Shown piece after piece: positions 45,477 through 56,585 of a stretch of DNA of 64,000 nucleotides; the stretch's first letter is position 1; each line of letters starts with the position of its first letter. Where the stretch lies: NCBI RefSeq assembly GCF_025154055.1, contig NZ_JAOALK010000062.1:62001-126000 (forward strand), in the 5' to 3' direction. The notes beneath the pieces were generated by a model. That model was not told the DNA's origin. It did no database searches and saw nothing but the letters and a program-made list of their open reading frames with translations. Origin of the DNA: Aquibacillus koreensis (GTDB taxonomy: Bacteria; Bacillota; Bacilli; Bacillales; Amphibacillaceae). A program made the position numbers and the translations under genes.

Positions 45477-45854
45477 TTAATCTTCTGTTATATTTCGCGA
45501 CTTTCTCTCTCCATATAATCTAAACCGGTATATTCCTAAAACAAATGCAATAACAGCCAAACTTTCTGCAACTGGCAAGTTTAAGCCGAATATTAGTGTA
45601 ATAAAAAATGTACCTATAATTAAAATGATGTACACAACGACTGACTTTAGCGGCGGTAGCTTTTTAGCAAATCCAAACTTATAAGCCAATATCGTTAGAA
45701 TTACGATTGTAATATATAAGAAGAAAAAACCTCTTACTAAAATTGTCACATCATTTTCGTCATTAAAGTTCACTTCATTACCTAAATCTTGTAGAAAGAA
45801 TTTTGCTACTGGCCACAAGTTATCAGGCACATCCATAATCATTTGACTCCCCAA
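45477..45854 (-). CDS. ylaH: YlaH-like membrane protein
   Basis: A 125-residue protein with three predicted membrane segments (about 45-62, 73-93, 98-113), ending in a basic/acidic tail (YRFRLYGERKSRNITED). It matches the YlaH-like family in size and place. Function is unknown. The start is uncertain: a TTG at 45854 has AGGGGG eight bases upstream, while ATGs at codons 5 and 7 follow GGGGAG. Confidence 0.82.
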   Translation of the reverse strand: MGSQMIMDVPDNLWPVAKFFLQDLGNEVNFNDENDVTILVRGFFFLYITIVILTILAYKFGFAKKLPPLKSVVVYIILIIGTFFITLIFGLNLPVAESLAVIAFVLGIYRFRLYGERKSRNITED

Positions 45855-46034
45855 CGCGTTTCCCCCTTTTCCTCAAAAAACAGACAATTCTTTATCAATC
45901 ATACTAAAAGTATATTATCTATGCTAGTGCAAACTTCTATGATTCTTTCCTATTGAAAGAATTTTGCTCTGTTTCTAGTTATAAAAAACTTTACTTTTTA
46001 TTCTAAATCAGAAATACTAGTAGTAAGAGGTGAC

Positions 46035-46235
46035 ATGATGAAATCAGTTCAATTTTCTAAACTATTGTTAGCTACTCTAGTCATCGCCTGTTTTGCTGCA
46101 GTCGGCGTCGCCATTGCTTATAGAAGCTTTTGGTTAGCATTTGCCTCGTTCGTTCTTGGGTTTATCGTAATGGGGTACGGACTGGCTATGAAAAGAAAAT
46201 CGGCCCAAGCCAATGGAAAGCTTCACATGGAGTAG
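46035..46235 (+). CDS. ylaF: DUF5325-like small membrane protein (YlaF)
   Basis: A 66-residue protein with two membrane helices (about 9-28 and 30-50), a double AV/GVAIAYRSFW junction and a basic tail. It fits YlaF (DUF5325) of Bacillus subtilis in size, topology and neighbourhood. Function is unknown. GAGGTG lies upstream of two adjacent ATGs, and the second (46038) is equally possible. The typA/bipA gene that follows ylaF in Bacillus subtilis is absent here. Confidence 0.75.
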   Translation: MMKSVQFSKLLLATLVIACFAAVGVAIAYRSFWLAFASFVLGFIVMGYGLAMKRKSAQANGKLHME

Positions 46236-46237
46236 AC

Positions 46238-46267
46238 ACAACCAGGACTTTACGTCCTGGTTGTTTT
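46238..46267. terminator. shared terminator, ylaF and suhB
   Basis: Eleven-base stem ACAACCAGGAC with its complement and a TTTAC loop, followed by TTTTATTT. Confidence 0.85.
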
Positions 46268-46269
46268 AT

Positions 46270-47067
46270 TTATAATAGCTCTATGTTGTCTTTTATTAGG
46301 TCATTAATTTCACGATTAGAACATAGAACCGTATTATTAGAAAGGAGATTTAACTTCTCTCCATTTGCTTGCGTTATTATTCCTCCAACCTCTTCAATTA
46401 AAACGATACCTGCAGCGAAATCCCATGGTGATAATTGTAATGTAAGATAACCATCAACAATACCTTCGGCTATAAATGCAAATTCCAGGGCTGCAGATCC
46501 GTATGACCTTGTCCCTCTTACACGTTTAATTAATGTTTGAACTCCTTCATGATTAATTTTTTTGTTTGGACACGCCCACACACTATTAATAACTAAAATG
46601 GACTCTCCTAATACTTTATTGGCAAGTTGGGGTAACTTCTTTTCATTCTTAAAAGCCCCTTGACCACGTATCGCAGTATAAAGCTGGTCTTCCATTACAT
46701 TATAGATGAGGCCTATCTCCCCTATCCCTTCATGGAAGATACCAATGGATATAGCAAAATTTCTTTTCTGATGGACAAAATTCATCGTTCCATCAATCGG
46801 ATCGATAATCCATACCGTACCTTCCAAAGACTGAATATCATCGCCATAACCTTCTTCACCAAGCACTCGGTGATCAGGGTATGTTTGTTGAATTTTTTCT
46901 AAGAAGTACTTTTCTGTATTTCGATCCATATCTGTAACTAAATCATTTGGATTTGATTTTGTATCTATGTATAAGGGTTCATCAATGACGTCACGAATAT
47001 GTTTACCTGCTTCATGAATCCATTGCTTTGCACGCTTAAATATGTCTTGCCTTATTTTTTCATCCAT
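46270..47067 (-). CDS. suhB: inositol monophosphatase family protein
   Basis: A 265-residue Mg2+-dependent phosphatase. Metal-binding motifs are GEEGYGDD (first Glu), WIIDPIDGTMNFVH (DPIDGT) and the C-terminal LSPWDFAAG (WDxAAG). It may act on inositol phosphates, other sugar phosphates or fructose-1,6-bisphosphate. Corresponds to Bacillus subtilis suhB (yktC). The ATG at 47067 follows GGAGGAG and is preferred to one six codons upstream. Confidence 0.92.
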   Translation of the reverse strand: MDEKIRQDIFKRAKQWIHEAGKHIRDVIDEPLYIDTKSNPNDLVTDMDRNTEKYFLEKIQQTYPDHRVLGEEGYGDDIQSLEGTVWIIDPIDGTMNFVHQKRNFAISIGIFHEGIGEIGLIYNVMEDQLYTAIRGQGAFKNEKKLPQLANKVLGESILVINSVWACPNKKINHEGVQTLIKRVRGTRSYGSAALEFAFIAEGIVDGYLTLQLSPWDFAAGIVLIEEVGGIITQANGEKLNLLSNNTVLCSNREINDLIKDNIELL

Positions 47068-47232
47068 AATGAGCTCCTCCATCATCTTGACTTCTATTCA
47101 TGTTATCAAAAAATAGCGCGCGTTGCATCCAGACTGGCTTGTGAAACCTAAGTCCCATTCTTTTCTATCATCTCTCAATTATGATAAAATATTTTCAAAT
47201 AAACTACTTGATATAGAGAGAGGTTTGATTTA

Positions 47233-47853
47233 ATGCAATTTGATGGATTTCAGCCCGAGGACTTCAACACATTTAATATTGACGGTTTAGACGAAAGAAT
47301 GGAAGCAATAAGAAATAGAATTCAACCAAAATTTCAAGTTATAGGTGAAGAAATAACAACACACCTTTCAGGTTCTCTTGGTAACGAAATGTTTTTGCAT
47401 ATCGCAAAGCATGCAAGAAGATCCGTTAATCCACCCAAAGACACATGGCTAGCAGTAGCAAATAATAAACGTGGATATAAGAAACATCCACACTTTCAAG
47501 TTGGTTTATTTGATGACCATGTGTTTATATGGTTGGCACTGATTTATGAGCTACCAAACAAAACAACTATCGCAAAACAATACTTGGAGCACTTTGATGA
47601 GATTAAACAACTACCAGGTGATTTTGTTGTATCCCTTGATCATACAAAAAAAGAGTCTCTTCCTATTTCTGATTTATCAGTAGCAAATCTAGAGCGGTTT
47701 AGAGATGTAAAGAAAGCAGAGTTTCTAGTGGGACGACACCTAGAAAGGGACAATCATTTGCTTCATGATGGAGATGCATTTTTAAAATACATTAAAAATA
47801 CGATTGATACATTAATACCTTTGTATCATTTAGCATTATCATCGAATGCATAA
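47233..47853 (+). CDS. yktB: UPF0637 (DUF1054) protein YktB
   Basis: A 206-residue soluble protein: MQFDGFQPEDFNTFNIDGLD, HIAKHARRSVNPPKDTWLA, and KHPHFQVGLFDDHVFIWLALIYE are characteristic of YktB (DUF1054). Crystal structures of the family are known, but no function is established. An extended -10 (TGATAAAAT, 47182-47190) lies about 40 bp upstream. GAGAGG precedes the ATG. Confidence 0.92.
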   Translation: MQFDGFQPEDFNTFNIDGLDERMEAIRNRIQPKFQVIGEEITTHLSGSLGNEMFLHIAKHARRSVNPPKDTWLAVANNKRGYKKHPHFQVGLFDDHVFIWLALIYELPNKTTIAKQYLEHFDEIKQLPGDFVVSLDHTKKESLPISDLSVANLERFRDVKKAEFLVGRHLERDNHLLHDGDAFLKYIKNTIDTLIPLYHLALSSNA

Positions 47854-47861
47854 GTAGTTGC

Positions 47862-47899
47862 AACGGACTAATTGATACACGATTAGTTCGTTTTTTTAC
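47862..47899. terminator. shared terminator, yktB and yktA
   Basis: Stem AACGGACTAAT / ATTAGTTCGTT (one G-U) followed by T7, between convergent genes. Confidence 0.8.
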
Positions 47900-48165
47900 A
47901 TTTTAACTTTATCCCCTTGACTCAATCCTTTTGCTTTCTTAACTGTATGATAACAAGAATATCCTGACCCTTTTTCAAATTTGCTACATAACTGTTTTTC
48001 TTCACTTTTTGAAGGGACAATTTGTTTAAACCTAGTGTAGGCAATTAAAAGATCCCCTTGTTTTACACCATTTTCATATGCTTTTTCTACCATTGAAAAA
48101 AAATTAACTACATCGATCACCTCTTGCTTTGACCATGCTTCGTCAATCGGGTAACTATAATTCAT
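47896..48165 (-). CDS. yktA: UPF0223 protein YktA
   Basis: An 89-residue protein: MNYSYPIDEAWSKQEVIDVVNFF and YHTVKKAKG near the C-terminus match the UPF0223 family, all-helical and of unknown function. GGAGAATGAT precedes the ATG. Divergent from speA. Confidence 0.92.
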   Translation of the reverse strand: MNYSYPIDEAWSKQEVIDVVNFFSMVEKAYENGVKQGDLLIAYTRFKQIVPSKSEEKQLCSKFEKGSGYSCYHTVKKAKGLSQGDKVKM

Positions 48166-48376
48166 CGTATCATTCTCCTTTCTATTCCTTGACCATCAAT
48201 CTTGTATTTCTTCAACAGTATTTACAAAAGGATATTGTAAATACTGAATATAAATTAAAACAACTTTTATTAGCTTAACATGAATGATACAATTTAGGCT
48301 AAAACTAGCTATATCTAACTAATTTTGCTATAATTCATTTGTTTTCTACAATTTTTACTAAGAGGTGTACCTATTT

Positions 48377-49849
48377 ATGTCACAACAAAACGAAACACCA
48401 TTGTTTTCAGGATTATTACAACATACAATGAAAAAGCCGATCCAATTTCACATCCCTGGTCATAAAAAGGGTGTTGGCATGGATCCCGTTTTTAGAAACT
48501 TTATTGGAGATAATGCTCTATCCATTGACTTAATTAATATACAACCTTTAGATGATCTACATCATCCTACCGGTATGATAAAAGAAGCGCAGGATTTAGC
48601 TGCCGAAGCCTTTGGTGCAGACTATACTTTCTTCTCCGTTCAAGGAACTAGTGGTGCAATTATGACAATGGTATTAAGTGTTTGTGGGCCAGGAGACAAA
48701 ATTATTGTGCCACGTAACATTCATAAATCCGTTACAACAGCCATCATTTTTTCTGGTGCAACACCCATATTTATTCATCCGGAAGTAGATAAAAATCTAG
48801 GAATTTCACATGGAATTACACCTGTTGTGGTTGAAAAAGCATTGCAAGCGCATCCTGATGCAAAAGCCGTATTAGTTATTAACCCAACATACTTCGGAGT
48901 GGCTGCCGATTTAAAAAAGATTGTTGAAATTGCACACGCTTATCATGTACCAGTCTTAGTTGATGAGGCACACGGTGTTCACATTCATTTTCATGATCAG
49001 CTCCCTATTTCAGCAATGCAAGCTGGTGCTGATTTAGCTGCAACCAGTGTCCATAAACTCGGTGGATCTATGACACAAAGTTCTATCCTTAACTTAAGAG
49101 AAGGTTTAGTATCACATGAGCGAGTCCAAAGTGTACTTTCTATGTTGACAACTACATCTACCTCCTATATTTTACTTGCGTCCCTTGACGTTGCACGTAA
49201 ACAATTAGCCGTAAAAGGCGAAGAACTTATAAATCGGACTATCGAACTAGCTCAAAAAACGAGAAATGCCATAAACGACATACCAAATTTATATTGTGTA
49301 GGATCTGAAATCCTTGGTAGTGATGCGACATTTAATTATGATCCAACAAAGATGATCATTTCAGTTAAAAAATTGGGTATGACTGGTTATGATGTAGAGG
49401 TATGGTTAAGAGAAAACTACAATATTGAAGTCGAACTATCAGATATGTATAATATTCTCTGTATCGTCACGCCTGGTGACACAGAGGAAGAAACAGGAAT
49501 GCTTGTACATGCACTTAAACAGTTAGCAAATGACACACGAATAACGGCTACAGAGAAGAAAGTACAAGTTTCCATTCCAGACATCCCATTACTTGCTCTA
49601 TCACCGCGAGATGCTTTCTATGCAGAGACTGAAGTAGTGCAATTAAGTGATGCTGCGGGTAGAATTAGTGCGGAATCGATCATGATTTACCCTCCTGGGA
49701 TCCCTATCTTTATACCAGGTGAGATTATCTCAGAAGAAAATATCGCTTATATAGATCAAAACATGGAGGCTGGATTACCAGTGCAAGGTTTGGAGGATGA
49801 ATCTCTACAAACAATCCATGTTATTAAAGAAGTTAAAGCAATTAGGTAA
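48377..49849 (+). CDS. speA: arginine decarboxylase SpeA (PLP-dependent, Orn/Lys/Arg class I)
   Basis: Converts arginine to agmatine, first step of polyamine synthesis. It is 490 residues long and follows Bacillus subtilis SpeA almost throughout: QFHIPGHKKGVGMDPVF, FSVQGTSGAIMTM, VDEAHGVHIHFH, and the PLP lysine K227 in ATSVHKLGGS. The C-terminal MIYPPGIPIFIPGE block is present. The ATG at 48377 follows AGAGGTG by nine bases and matches the family start MSQ. A terminator follows. Confidence 0.95.
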   Translation: MSQQNETPLFSGLLQHTMKKPIQFHIPGHKKGVGMDPVFRNFIGDNALSIDLINIQPLDDLHHPTGMIKEAQDLAAEAFGADYTFFSVQGTSGAIMTMVLSVCGPGDKIIVPRNIHKSVTTAIIFSGATPIFIHPEVDKNLGISHGITPVVVEKALQAHPDAKAVLVINPTYFGVAADLKKIVEIAHAYHVPVLVDEAHGVHIHFHDQLPISAMQAGADLAATSVHKLGGSMTQSSILNLREGLVSHERVQSVLSMLTTTSTSYILLASLDVARKQLAVKGEELINRTIELAQKTRNAINDIPNLYCVGSEILGSDATFNYDPTKMIISVKKLGMTGYDVEVWLRENYNIEVELSDMYNILCIVTPGDTEEETGMLVHALKQLANDTRITATEKKVQVSIPDIPLLALSPRDAFYAETEVVQLSDAAGRISAESIMIYPPGIPIFIPGEIISEENIAYIDQNMEAGLPVQGLEDESLQTIHVIKEVKAIR

Positions 49850-49853
49850 AAGA

Positions 49854-49889
49854 AACGGTTGCCCCTGTTGGGACAACCGTTATTTTATT
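49854..49889 (+). terminator. terminator after speA
   Basis: Stem AACGGTTG / CAACCGTT with inner CC/GG pairs, followed by ATTTTATTTT. Confidence 0.8.
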
Positions 49890-50817
49890 TTGTTGTTTTT
49901 ATTAACGCTGGGTCTAGCATTTCGTAACCATTTTCTCGAAGTCCCTTAACGATGTCCTCTAATGCTTCATTCGTCCATTCCCTATCGTGCATTAATAAAT
50001 TTGCCCCAGGCTTTAATAATGAATAAGGAACATCTACTTCTGGTCCTTCTCCTGTTACCATAGCTTCTGTAAGCTTTTCTGCGTCCATATAAGGAGTGAA
50101 GTAATCATAACCATAGGTCCAATTCATTAATAACATGCCCTCATCTTGGACCAATTGTCTAGCAAAATCTGTATTAACCCCGTGAGGTGCTCTGAAAAAG
50201 ACAGGCTTTTCCCCTATTATTTCCTCAATTTTCTCACTCAATGATAATATTTCTTCTTTTTGCTTATCTTCTGATACATCATCAAGCTTTTGATGTGTGT
50301 ACGTATGATTTCCAATTGGAAATCCCATTTCGTGTATTTCTTTAAGCATCTCTTTTTGCTCATCTGTCTCTAAAAAATGGCCGTTCACAAAAAAGATTGC
50401 AGGTGCATCTAATGATTCCAATGTTTTTGCCATTTCTAATGCATATTTATCCGGAACATCATCTATTGTAAGTAATACTACATTTTCAGGAGCATCACCA
50501 ATTGGTTCTAGGCTCCAATTTGTTGTATTCAACTCATATTGAGGCTCTACAGTCTCTTCTTCTTGCACTACTTCTTGTTCAGGTTGTTCTTCATCTGTAG
50601 CTTCTTTATTTTCATCCGTACTATCCTCTGATTCTGTTTGATCATCTGCATCGTTATTCGTTTCTTCTTGCTCTTCCGTATTATCTACCTCAGGTTCTTC
50701 TGTCTGCTCCATTTCTTGTTCTTCTTGGTCCGTTTCACCTTGATTTTCTTCTTCGTTCGTACAGCCCGCTAAAAGTACTATCATAAGCACAAATAAAATA
50801 CTCCATATTTTTTTCAA
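49885..50817 (-). CDS. polysaccharide deacetylase-like lipoprotein
   Basis: A 310-residue protein with a lipoprotein signal (MIVLLAGC, C19), a long acidic linker rich in Glu, Gln, Asp and Thr (about 20-92) and a NodB-type domain. NodB motifs are VLLTIDDVPDK (the usual DDG is DDV), GNHTYTHQKL and FRAPHGVN, and LLMHDREWT. Members deacetylate peptidoglycan or chitin-like sugars at the cell surface; the changed first motif makes activity uncertain. The TTG start follows AGGAGGG. Confidence 0.85.
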   Translation of the reverse strand: MKKIWSILFVLMIVLLAGCTNEEENQGETDQEEQEMEQTEEPEVDNTEEQEETNNDADDQTESEDSTDENKEATDEEQPEQEVVQEEETVEPQYELNTTNWSLEPIGDAPENVVLLTIDDVPDKYALEMAKTLESLDAPAIFFVNGHFLETDEQKEMLKEIHEMGFPIGNHTYTHQKLDDVSEDKQKEEILSLSEKIEEIIGEKPVFFRAPHGVNTDFARQLVQDEGMLLMNWTYGYDYFTPYMDAEKLTEAMVTGEGPEVDVPYSLLKPGANLLMHDREWTNEALEDIVKGLRENGYEMLDPALIKTTK

Positions 50818-51160
50818 ACTCGATTCCCTCCTGATGTTCTTAAGTTATCTCTATTATAATCGATTGTTCTAGAGGTTGTACTAGTTATTTTATATTTCAT
50901 TATATTTTTTGAAAATGCATTTATACTATTTTTAGATAGCATCTATTGAAAACACGACTATTGTAATACAAAACACCGCAGGTATGAACAAAGTCCATAA
51001 ATATTCATTTTCTTCCGCATTTAAGCTATGTCACAGTTTTCATGGAATGCGAAGCACCAAAGAGATAATTTAGGAATACAATTTTAAGCTGCTATACAGT
51101 ACGCTATTTAAATAGAATGCGACGTAGTTAACTTAGCTATTACGGAAGGCACTGCTTTCT

Positions 51161-51251
51161 AACGCGTTAGTTCAGGGTTCACTCTCTGACGCGTTCGAAT
51201 ACACCTCTTACGAACGCATTAAATCAAGGTTCATCCTCTGACGCGTTCGAA
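51161..51251. repeat. pair of imperfect 39-bp direct repeats
   Basis: Copies at 51161-51199 and 51213-51251, 13 bp apart. Both begin AACGC and end CTGACGCGTTCGAA, and about 33 of 39 bases agree. The shared end contains ACGCGT and TTCGAA palindromes. They are more GC-rich than their surroundings. Confidence 0.7.
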
Positions 51252-51336
51252 CGCGATAGCTCCATTAGAATAAGCAATAATTGTGTCGCATTTTATATCA
51301 ACTGCGTCACTAAATGAAAAAACTGAAAAAAATGAA

Positions 51337-51375
51337 AAAAACCTATATTTGCCCAAAAGCAAATATAGGTTTTTA
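51337..51375 (-). terminator. terminator of the pdhABCD operon
   Basis: A 16-bp perfect stem (A5 CCTATATTTGC and its complement) with a CCAAAA loop and, on the minus strand, a continuing T run. It lies just beyond the pdhD stop. Confidence 0.85.
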
Positions 51376-51380
51376 TTGGA

Positions 51381-52790
51381 TTATTTTACAATATGAATTG
51401 GCGTCCCCATAGCAACTTCAGCTGCTTCCATTGTAATCTCACCTAATGTTGGATGAGCATGAATTGTAAGTGCTAGGTCTTCTGCAGTCATACCTGATTC
51501 AATAGCTAAACCAAGCTCCGCAACCATATCACTAGCATTCGGGCCTGCGATTTGAGCACCAATCAGTAAACCGTCTTCTTTACGTGTTATTAATTTTACA
51601 AAGCCTTCACTTTCGTTAAGAGAAAGCGCACGACCATTTGCCGCAAATGGGAATTTAGACGCAACGATGTCATAACCCTCATCTTTAGCTTCTTGCTCTG
51701 TATATCCAACAGAAGCAAGTTCAGGATCGGAGAATACTACAGCAGGAATCGCATGATAATCAATTTCAGATTTTTCTCCAGCGATTGCTTCTGCAGCAAT
51801 CTTACCTTCATAAGAAGCTTTGTGTGCAAGTGGTGGACCTTGAACAATATCACCAATAGCATAAATATTGTCTACAGTCGTACGACATTGCTTATCAATT
51901 TTCACAAGGCCTTTATCGTCTAACTCAATTCCAACTTGCTCAAGCCCTATTTCAGATGTGTTAGGACGGCGACCAACAGTTACAAGTACATAATCAGCTT
52001 CAACTGTTTCCTCTTTCCCTTTTGCTTCATATGTTACTTTCACGCCATCTTTTGACTCTTCCACACCTTTAGCCATTGCTTCTGTTACAATTGTGGCATT
52101 TTTCTTCTTAAGCTTCTTCTTCACAAGGTTGGACATTTGCTTCTCGAAGCCACCAAGGATATCTTTTGCACCTTCCAGAATTGTAACTTCTGTTCCGAAG
52201 CTAGCATAAGCACTACCAAGCTCTGTACCAACATAACCGCCACCAATTACAACTAGCTTTTTAGGAATTTCTTTAAGGTTTAAAGCACCAGTCGAATCTA
52301 ATACACGATCAGAGTATTTGAATGTTGGGATTTCAATCGGTGTAGAACCAGTTGCAATAATAGCATTTTTAAACGTATATGTCTGAGAGCTCTTCTCATC
52401 CATTACTTTTGCTGTGTTTTTGTCAACAAAATAAACTTCACCTTTTACAATTTCCACTTTATTACCTTTAAGAAGCCCTTCAACTCCACTAGTCAACTTA
52501 TTTACAACACTAGCTTTCCACTCTTGAACTTTAGAGAAATCTACTGTTACACCTTCAGCTTTTATCCCCATTATGTCAGAGCCGTGCGCGTGTTCGTAAC
52601 GGTGACCAGCTTGAATTAAGGCCTTAGATGGAATACATCCGACATTAAGACATACACCACCTAGTGTACCTTTATCAACAATCGTTACTTTTTGGCCTGT
52701 TTGCGCAGCACGAATAGCTGCAACATATCCTCCAGGTCCAGCCCCAACGACTAGCGTATCTAACTCAATTGGAAAATCTCCTACTACCAT
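51381..52790 (-). CDS. pdhD: dihydrolipoyl dehydrogenase (E3)
   Basis: Flavoprotein (469 residues) that reoxidises dihydrolipoamide with NAD+. FAD site [13 protein letters not shown], redox disulfide C47/C52 in [16 protein letters not shown] site [14 protein letters not shown], and the C-terminal HAHPTLGE with the catalytic His-Glu pair. Last gene of pdhABCD, three bases after pdhC, with GGAGGCG upstream. Also likely serves other 2-oxoacid dehydrogenases. Confidence 0.96.
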   Translation of the reverse strand: MVVGDFPIELDTLVVGAGPGGYVAAIRAAQTGQKVTIVDKGTLGGVCLNVGCIPSKALIQAGHRYEHAHGSDIMGIKAEGVTVDFSKVQEWKASVVNKLTSGVEGLLKGNKVEIVKGEVYFVDKNTAKVMDEKSSQTYTFKNAIIATGSTPIEIPTFKYSDRVLDSTGALNLKEIPKKLVVIGGGYVGTELGSAYASFGTEVTILEGAKDILGGFEKQMSNLVKKKLKKKNATIVTEAMAKGVEESKDGVKVTYEAKGKEETVEADYVLVTVGRRPNTSEIGLEQVGIELDDKGLVKIDKQCRTTVDNIYAIGDIVQGPPLAHKASYEGKIAAEAIAGEKSEIDYHAIPAVVFSDPELASVGYTEQEAKDEGYDIVASKFPFAANGRALSLNESEGFVKLITRKEDGLLIGAQIAGPNASDMVAELGLAIESGMTAEDLALTIHAHPTLGEITMEAAEVAMGTPIHIVK

Positions 52791-52793
52791 ACT

Positions 52794-54083
52794 TTACGCC
52801 TCCATCATAATTAATTGTGGATCGTTCAACAATCTCTTTATTTGATTTAAAGCTAACTGTGCAGTTGCACCATCAACGATACGGTGGTCAAAGCTTAAAG
52901 ATAATGATAATACTGGCGCTATGACAATTTCACCGTCACGGACAACAGGTTTCTCACCAATACGTCCAATTCCTAAGATTGCGGCTTCTGGGTAGTTTAA
53001 TACTGGAGTAAACCATTGACCACCTGCTGAACCGATGTTTGAAATTGTGCTTGAAGCACCTTTCATTTCATCAGGAGCAAGTTTTCCTTCTCTTGCTTTA
53101 CCAGCTAATTCGTTAATTTCTTGAGATATAGCAAAGATAGATTTCGCATCAGCGTTTTTCACAACTGGTACGAGTAATCCTTTTTCTGTATCTGCAGCTA
53201 TACCAATGTTGTAATAATGTTTTTGAACAATTTCATCCGTATTGTCATCAATAGATGCATTTAGGATTGGATAGTTTCTTAAAGCAGAAACTAATGCTTT
53301 AACAACGTATGGTAAATACGTTAATTTAATATCTTGTTCAGCAGCAACTGCTTTGAATTTCTTTCTATGAGCTACAAGCTCTGTAACATCAACTTCATCA
53401 TGTAGTGTAACGTGAGGAGCTTTTGTTTTAGAATTAACCATTGCCTTAGCAATCGCTTTACGAATACCACTCATCTTCTCGCGAGTTTCAGGATATTGTC
53501 CTGCTGGTACTGCTTGCTGTGCAGCAGCTGGTGCAGACTCTTGTTCTTTACCTTCTGGTGCTTCTTCAGTAGATGCTTGCGCAGCTGGTTGGTCACCATT
53601 TAAGTATGCATCAATATCTTCTTTAAGAACTCGGCCGTTTTTACCAGAACCTGTAACACTGCCAATGTTCACTTCATTATCTCTTGCATATTTACGAACA
53701 GAAGGCATCGCTATTACACGATTGTTGCTACCTGCTTCTTCTTTCGCTGCCGGTGCTTCTTCTGCTGATTTACTTTCTTCCGCAGGCTTTTCTTCCTGTT
53801 TTGGTTCCTCATTCGCCGGTTCTTCACCACCAGCATCCTCGTAACCTTCTGCATCAATTGTAATGATCGTTTGGCCAACAGTTGCAACAGAACCTTCTTC
53901 AAAATGGATTTCTTTAACTGTACCTTCTACAGGAGAAGGAATCTCTACAACTGCTTTGTCGTTTTGCACTTCACAAAGTACATCGTCTTCTTTAATTTCT
54001 TCTCCAGCTTTTACAAACCACTTTACAATTTCACCTTCATGAATACCTTCACCAATATCTGGTAGTTTAAATTCAAATGCCAT
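52794..54083 (-). CDS. pdhC: pyruvate dehydrogenase E2, dihydrolipoamide acetyltransferase
   Basis: Core of the complex (429 residues). One lipoyl domain with the lipoylated K43 in [10 protein letters not shown], an Ala/Pro/Glu-rich linker (about 80-120), the E1/E3-binding domain ([15 protein letters not shown] ... [12 protein letters not shown]), a second linker, and the acyltransferase domain ending [16 protein letters not shown] with the catalytic histidine. Between pdhB and pdhD. Confidence 0.96.
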   Translation of the reverse strand: MAFEFKLPDIGEGIHEGEIVKWFVKAGEEIKEDDVLCEVQNDKAVVEIPSPVEGTVKEIHFEEGSVATVGQTIITIDAEGYEDAGGEEPANEEPKQEEKPAEESKSAEEAPAAKEEAGSNNRVIAMPSVRKYARDNEVNIGSVTGSGKNGRVLKEDIDAYLNGDQPAAQASTEEAPEGKEQESAPAAAQQAVPAGQYPETREKMSGIRKAIAKAMVNSKTKAPHVTLHDEVDVTELVAHRKKFKAVAAEQDIKLTYLPYVVKALVSALRNYPILNASIDDNTDEIVQKHYYNIGIAADTEKGLLVPVVKNADAKSIFAISQEINELAGKAREGKLAPDEMKGASSTISNIGSAGGQWFTPVLNYPEAAILGIGRIGEKPVVRDGEIVIAPVLSLSLSFDHRIVDGATAQLALNQIKRLLNDPQLIMMEA

Positions 54084-54109
54084 TAATGTTACCTCCCATC
54101 TATGCTATT

Positions 54110-55087
54110 TTAGAAATTAATGACTTTGTTTACTTTTTCAATGATGTCGTTATAGTTTGGTAACCAAACTTCTTCTGCTTGTGTAAACGCATAAACTGTA
54201 TCTGGTGCTGCTACTGTTAGTATAGGAGCTTCTAAGTGTAAGATAGCACGTTCTTGAATTTGAGAAACGATATAAGAAGCCATTCCCGCTTGGCGTTGTG
54301 CTTCTTGTACAACTACTACACGGTTTGTTTTTTCTACTGATTTCAGAATAGTTTCTAAATCAATTGGCATAACAGTTCGTAAGTCGATTACTTCTGCTTG
54401 TACACCGTTTTTCTCAAGCTCTTCTGCTGCTTTTAAACAAGAATGAACCATCGCACCATAAGCAACTAATGTTACGTCTGATCCCTCACGCTTTACATCC
54501 GCTTTACCTAAATCAATTGTGTATTCTTCTTCAGGTACTTCGCCACGGAATGAACGATATAATTTCATGTGCTCTAAGTAAACAACTGGATCGTTGTCAC
54601 GAATAGCAGAAATTAATAAACCTTTTGCATCATAAGGAGTTGATGGAATAACTACTTTTAAACCTGGTTGTTGTGCCACAAGTCCTTCTAGAGAATCAGC
54701 GTGCAATTCAGGAGTGTGAACCCCACCACCAAATGGTGAACGAATGGTCACTGGTGCATGTTGTGTTCCACCAGAACGATAACGAAGACGAGCCATTTGA
54801 CCACTGATTGCATCCATTACCTCATATACAAAACCAAAGAATTGGATTTCTGGAACTGGACGAAACCCTTGTAGAGATAAACCGAATGCGAGTCCACCAA
54901 TACCAGATTCTGCAAGTGGTGTATCAAATACGCGGTCTTCCCCAAACTCATCTTGAAGTCCTTCTGTCGCACGGAATACCCCACCGTTTTGACCAACGTC
55001 TTCACCGAAGACTAGCACATTTTCATCATTTTTTAGTTCAGTACGGAGCGCGTCCGTAATTGCTTGGATCATTGTCATTTGAGCCAT
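54110..55087 (-). CDS. pdhB: pyruvate dehydrogenase E1 subunit beta
   Basis: A 325-residue E1-beta chain: [27 protein letters not shown] with the catalytic Glu region, [16 protein letters not shown], and [17 protein letters not shown]. It forms an alpha2-beta2 thiamine-diphosphate enzyme with PdhA that decarboxylates pyruvate. It starts three bases after pdhA. Confidence 0.96.
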   Translation of the reverse strand: MAQMTMIQAITDALRTELKNDENVLVFGEDVGQNGGVFRATEGLQDEFGEDRVFDTPLAESGIGGLAFGLSLQGFRPVPEIQFFGFVYEVMDAISGQMARLRYRSGGTQHAPVTIRSPFGGGVHTPELHADSLEGLVAQQPGLKVVIPSTPYDAKGLLISAIRDNDPVVYLEHMKLYRSFRGEVPEEEYTIDLGKADVKREGSDVTLVAYGAMVHSCLKAAEELEKNGVQAEVIDLRTVMPIDLETILKSVEKTNRVVVVQEAQRQAGMASYIVSQIQERAILHLEAPILTVAAPDTVYAFTQAEEVWLPNYNDIIEKVNKVINF

Positions 55088-55090
55088 CGT

Positions 55091-56203
<1,113 letters not shown>

Positions 56204-56366
56204 TTAATTTATCAGTTCTAGCTTTCCCAAAAGATGAAAAAATCTGTACCAAATTAAATCATTCATACATTACCCTAATGACACGATTCTTAATCTTTTT
56301 ATGTAGTTATTCAAACTGTTACATATAAAAGTTTCAAACAACTGGTACAATTTTTACTCAAAATAT

Positions 56367-56395
56367 AGTTTAGCTCATTCAGTCTTGTTGGTCAA
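56367..56395 (-). promoter_or_regulatory. sigma-A promoter of pdhABCD
   Basis: On the minus strand TTGACC (56390-56395) and TAAACT (56367-56372) are separated by exactly 17 bp. The start point would be near 56360, giving a leader of about 185 bases before pdhA with no recognised riboswitch. The rest of the 400-bp region (56174-56585) holds only the ykyA terminator. Confidence 0.6.
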
Positions 56396-56522
56396 ACACT
56401 TTGAACTAATAATTACAAATTTATCATACAAATAAGTATAGGAATTTAAGAAACTGTTTCACACTTCCTAATAACCTGTACTAATGGTTCAAATCCTACT
56501 AGTTAAGAAAATGATGCAAAAA

Positions 56523-56566
56523 AATAAGAAGGAAGCTTTTTATAATGATAAAGCTTCCTTCTTATT
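56523..56566. terminator. terminator after ykyA
   Basis: A 17-bp perfect stem (AATAAGAAGGAAGCTTT and its complement) with a 10-base loop, just beyond the ykyA stop. Confidence 0.8.
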
Positions 56567-56585
56567 CTTAGATAGTACTAGTGGT

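Larger units (their letters stand above)
50818..51380. other. intergenic region downstream of pdhD
   Basis: 563 bp. It holds a pair of 39-bp direct repeats (51161-51251) and the pdhD terminator. No slp-like or SR1P-like reading frame was found, though in Bacillus subtilis slp and the SR1 RNA lie near here. Confidence 0.6.

Noticed and set aside
50818-51380. Search for slp and the SR1 RNA/SR1P peptide, which lie near pdhD and speA in Bacillus subtilis
   Set aside because: No cysteine-rich 39-residue frame and no lipoprotein frame was found on either strand.
56448-56466. Catabolite-response-element-like GAAACTGTTTCA upstream of pdhA
   Set aside because: It misses the central CG and further fixed positions of the CcpA consensus and is simply a short palindrome.
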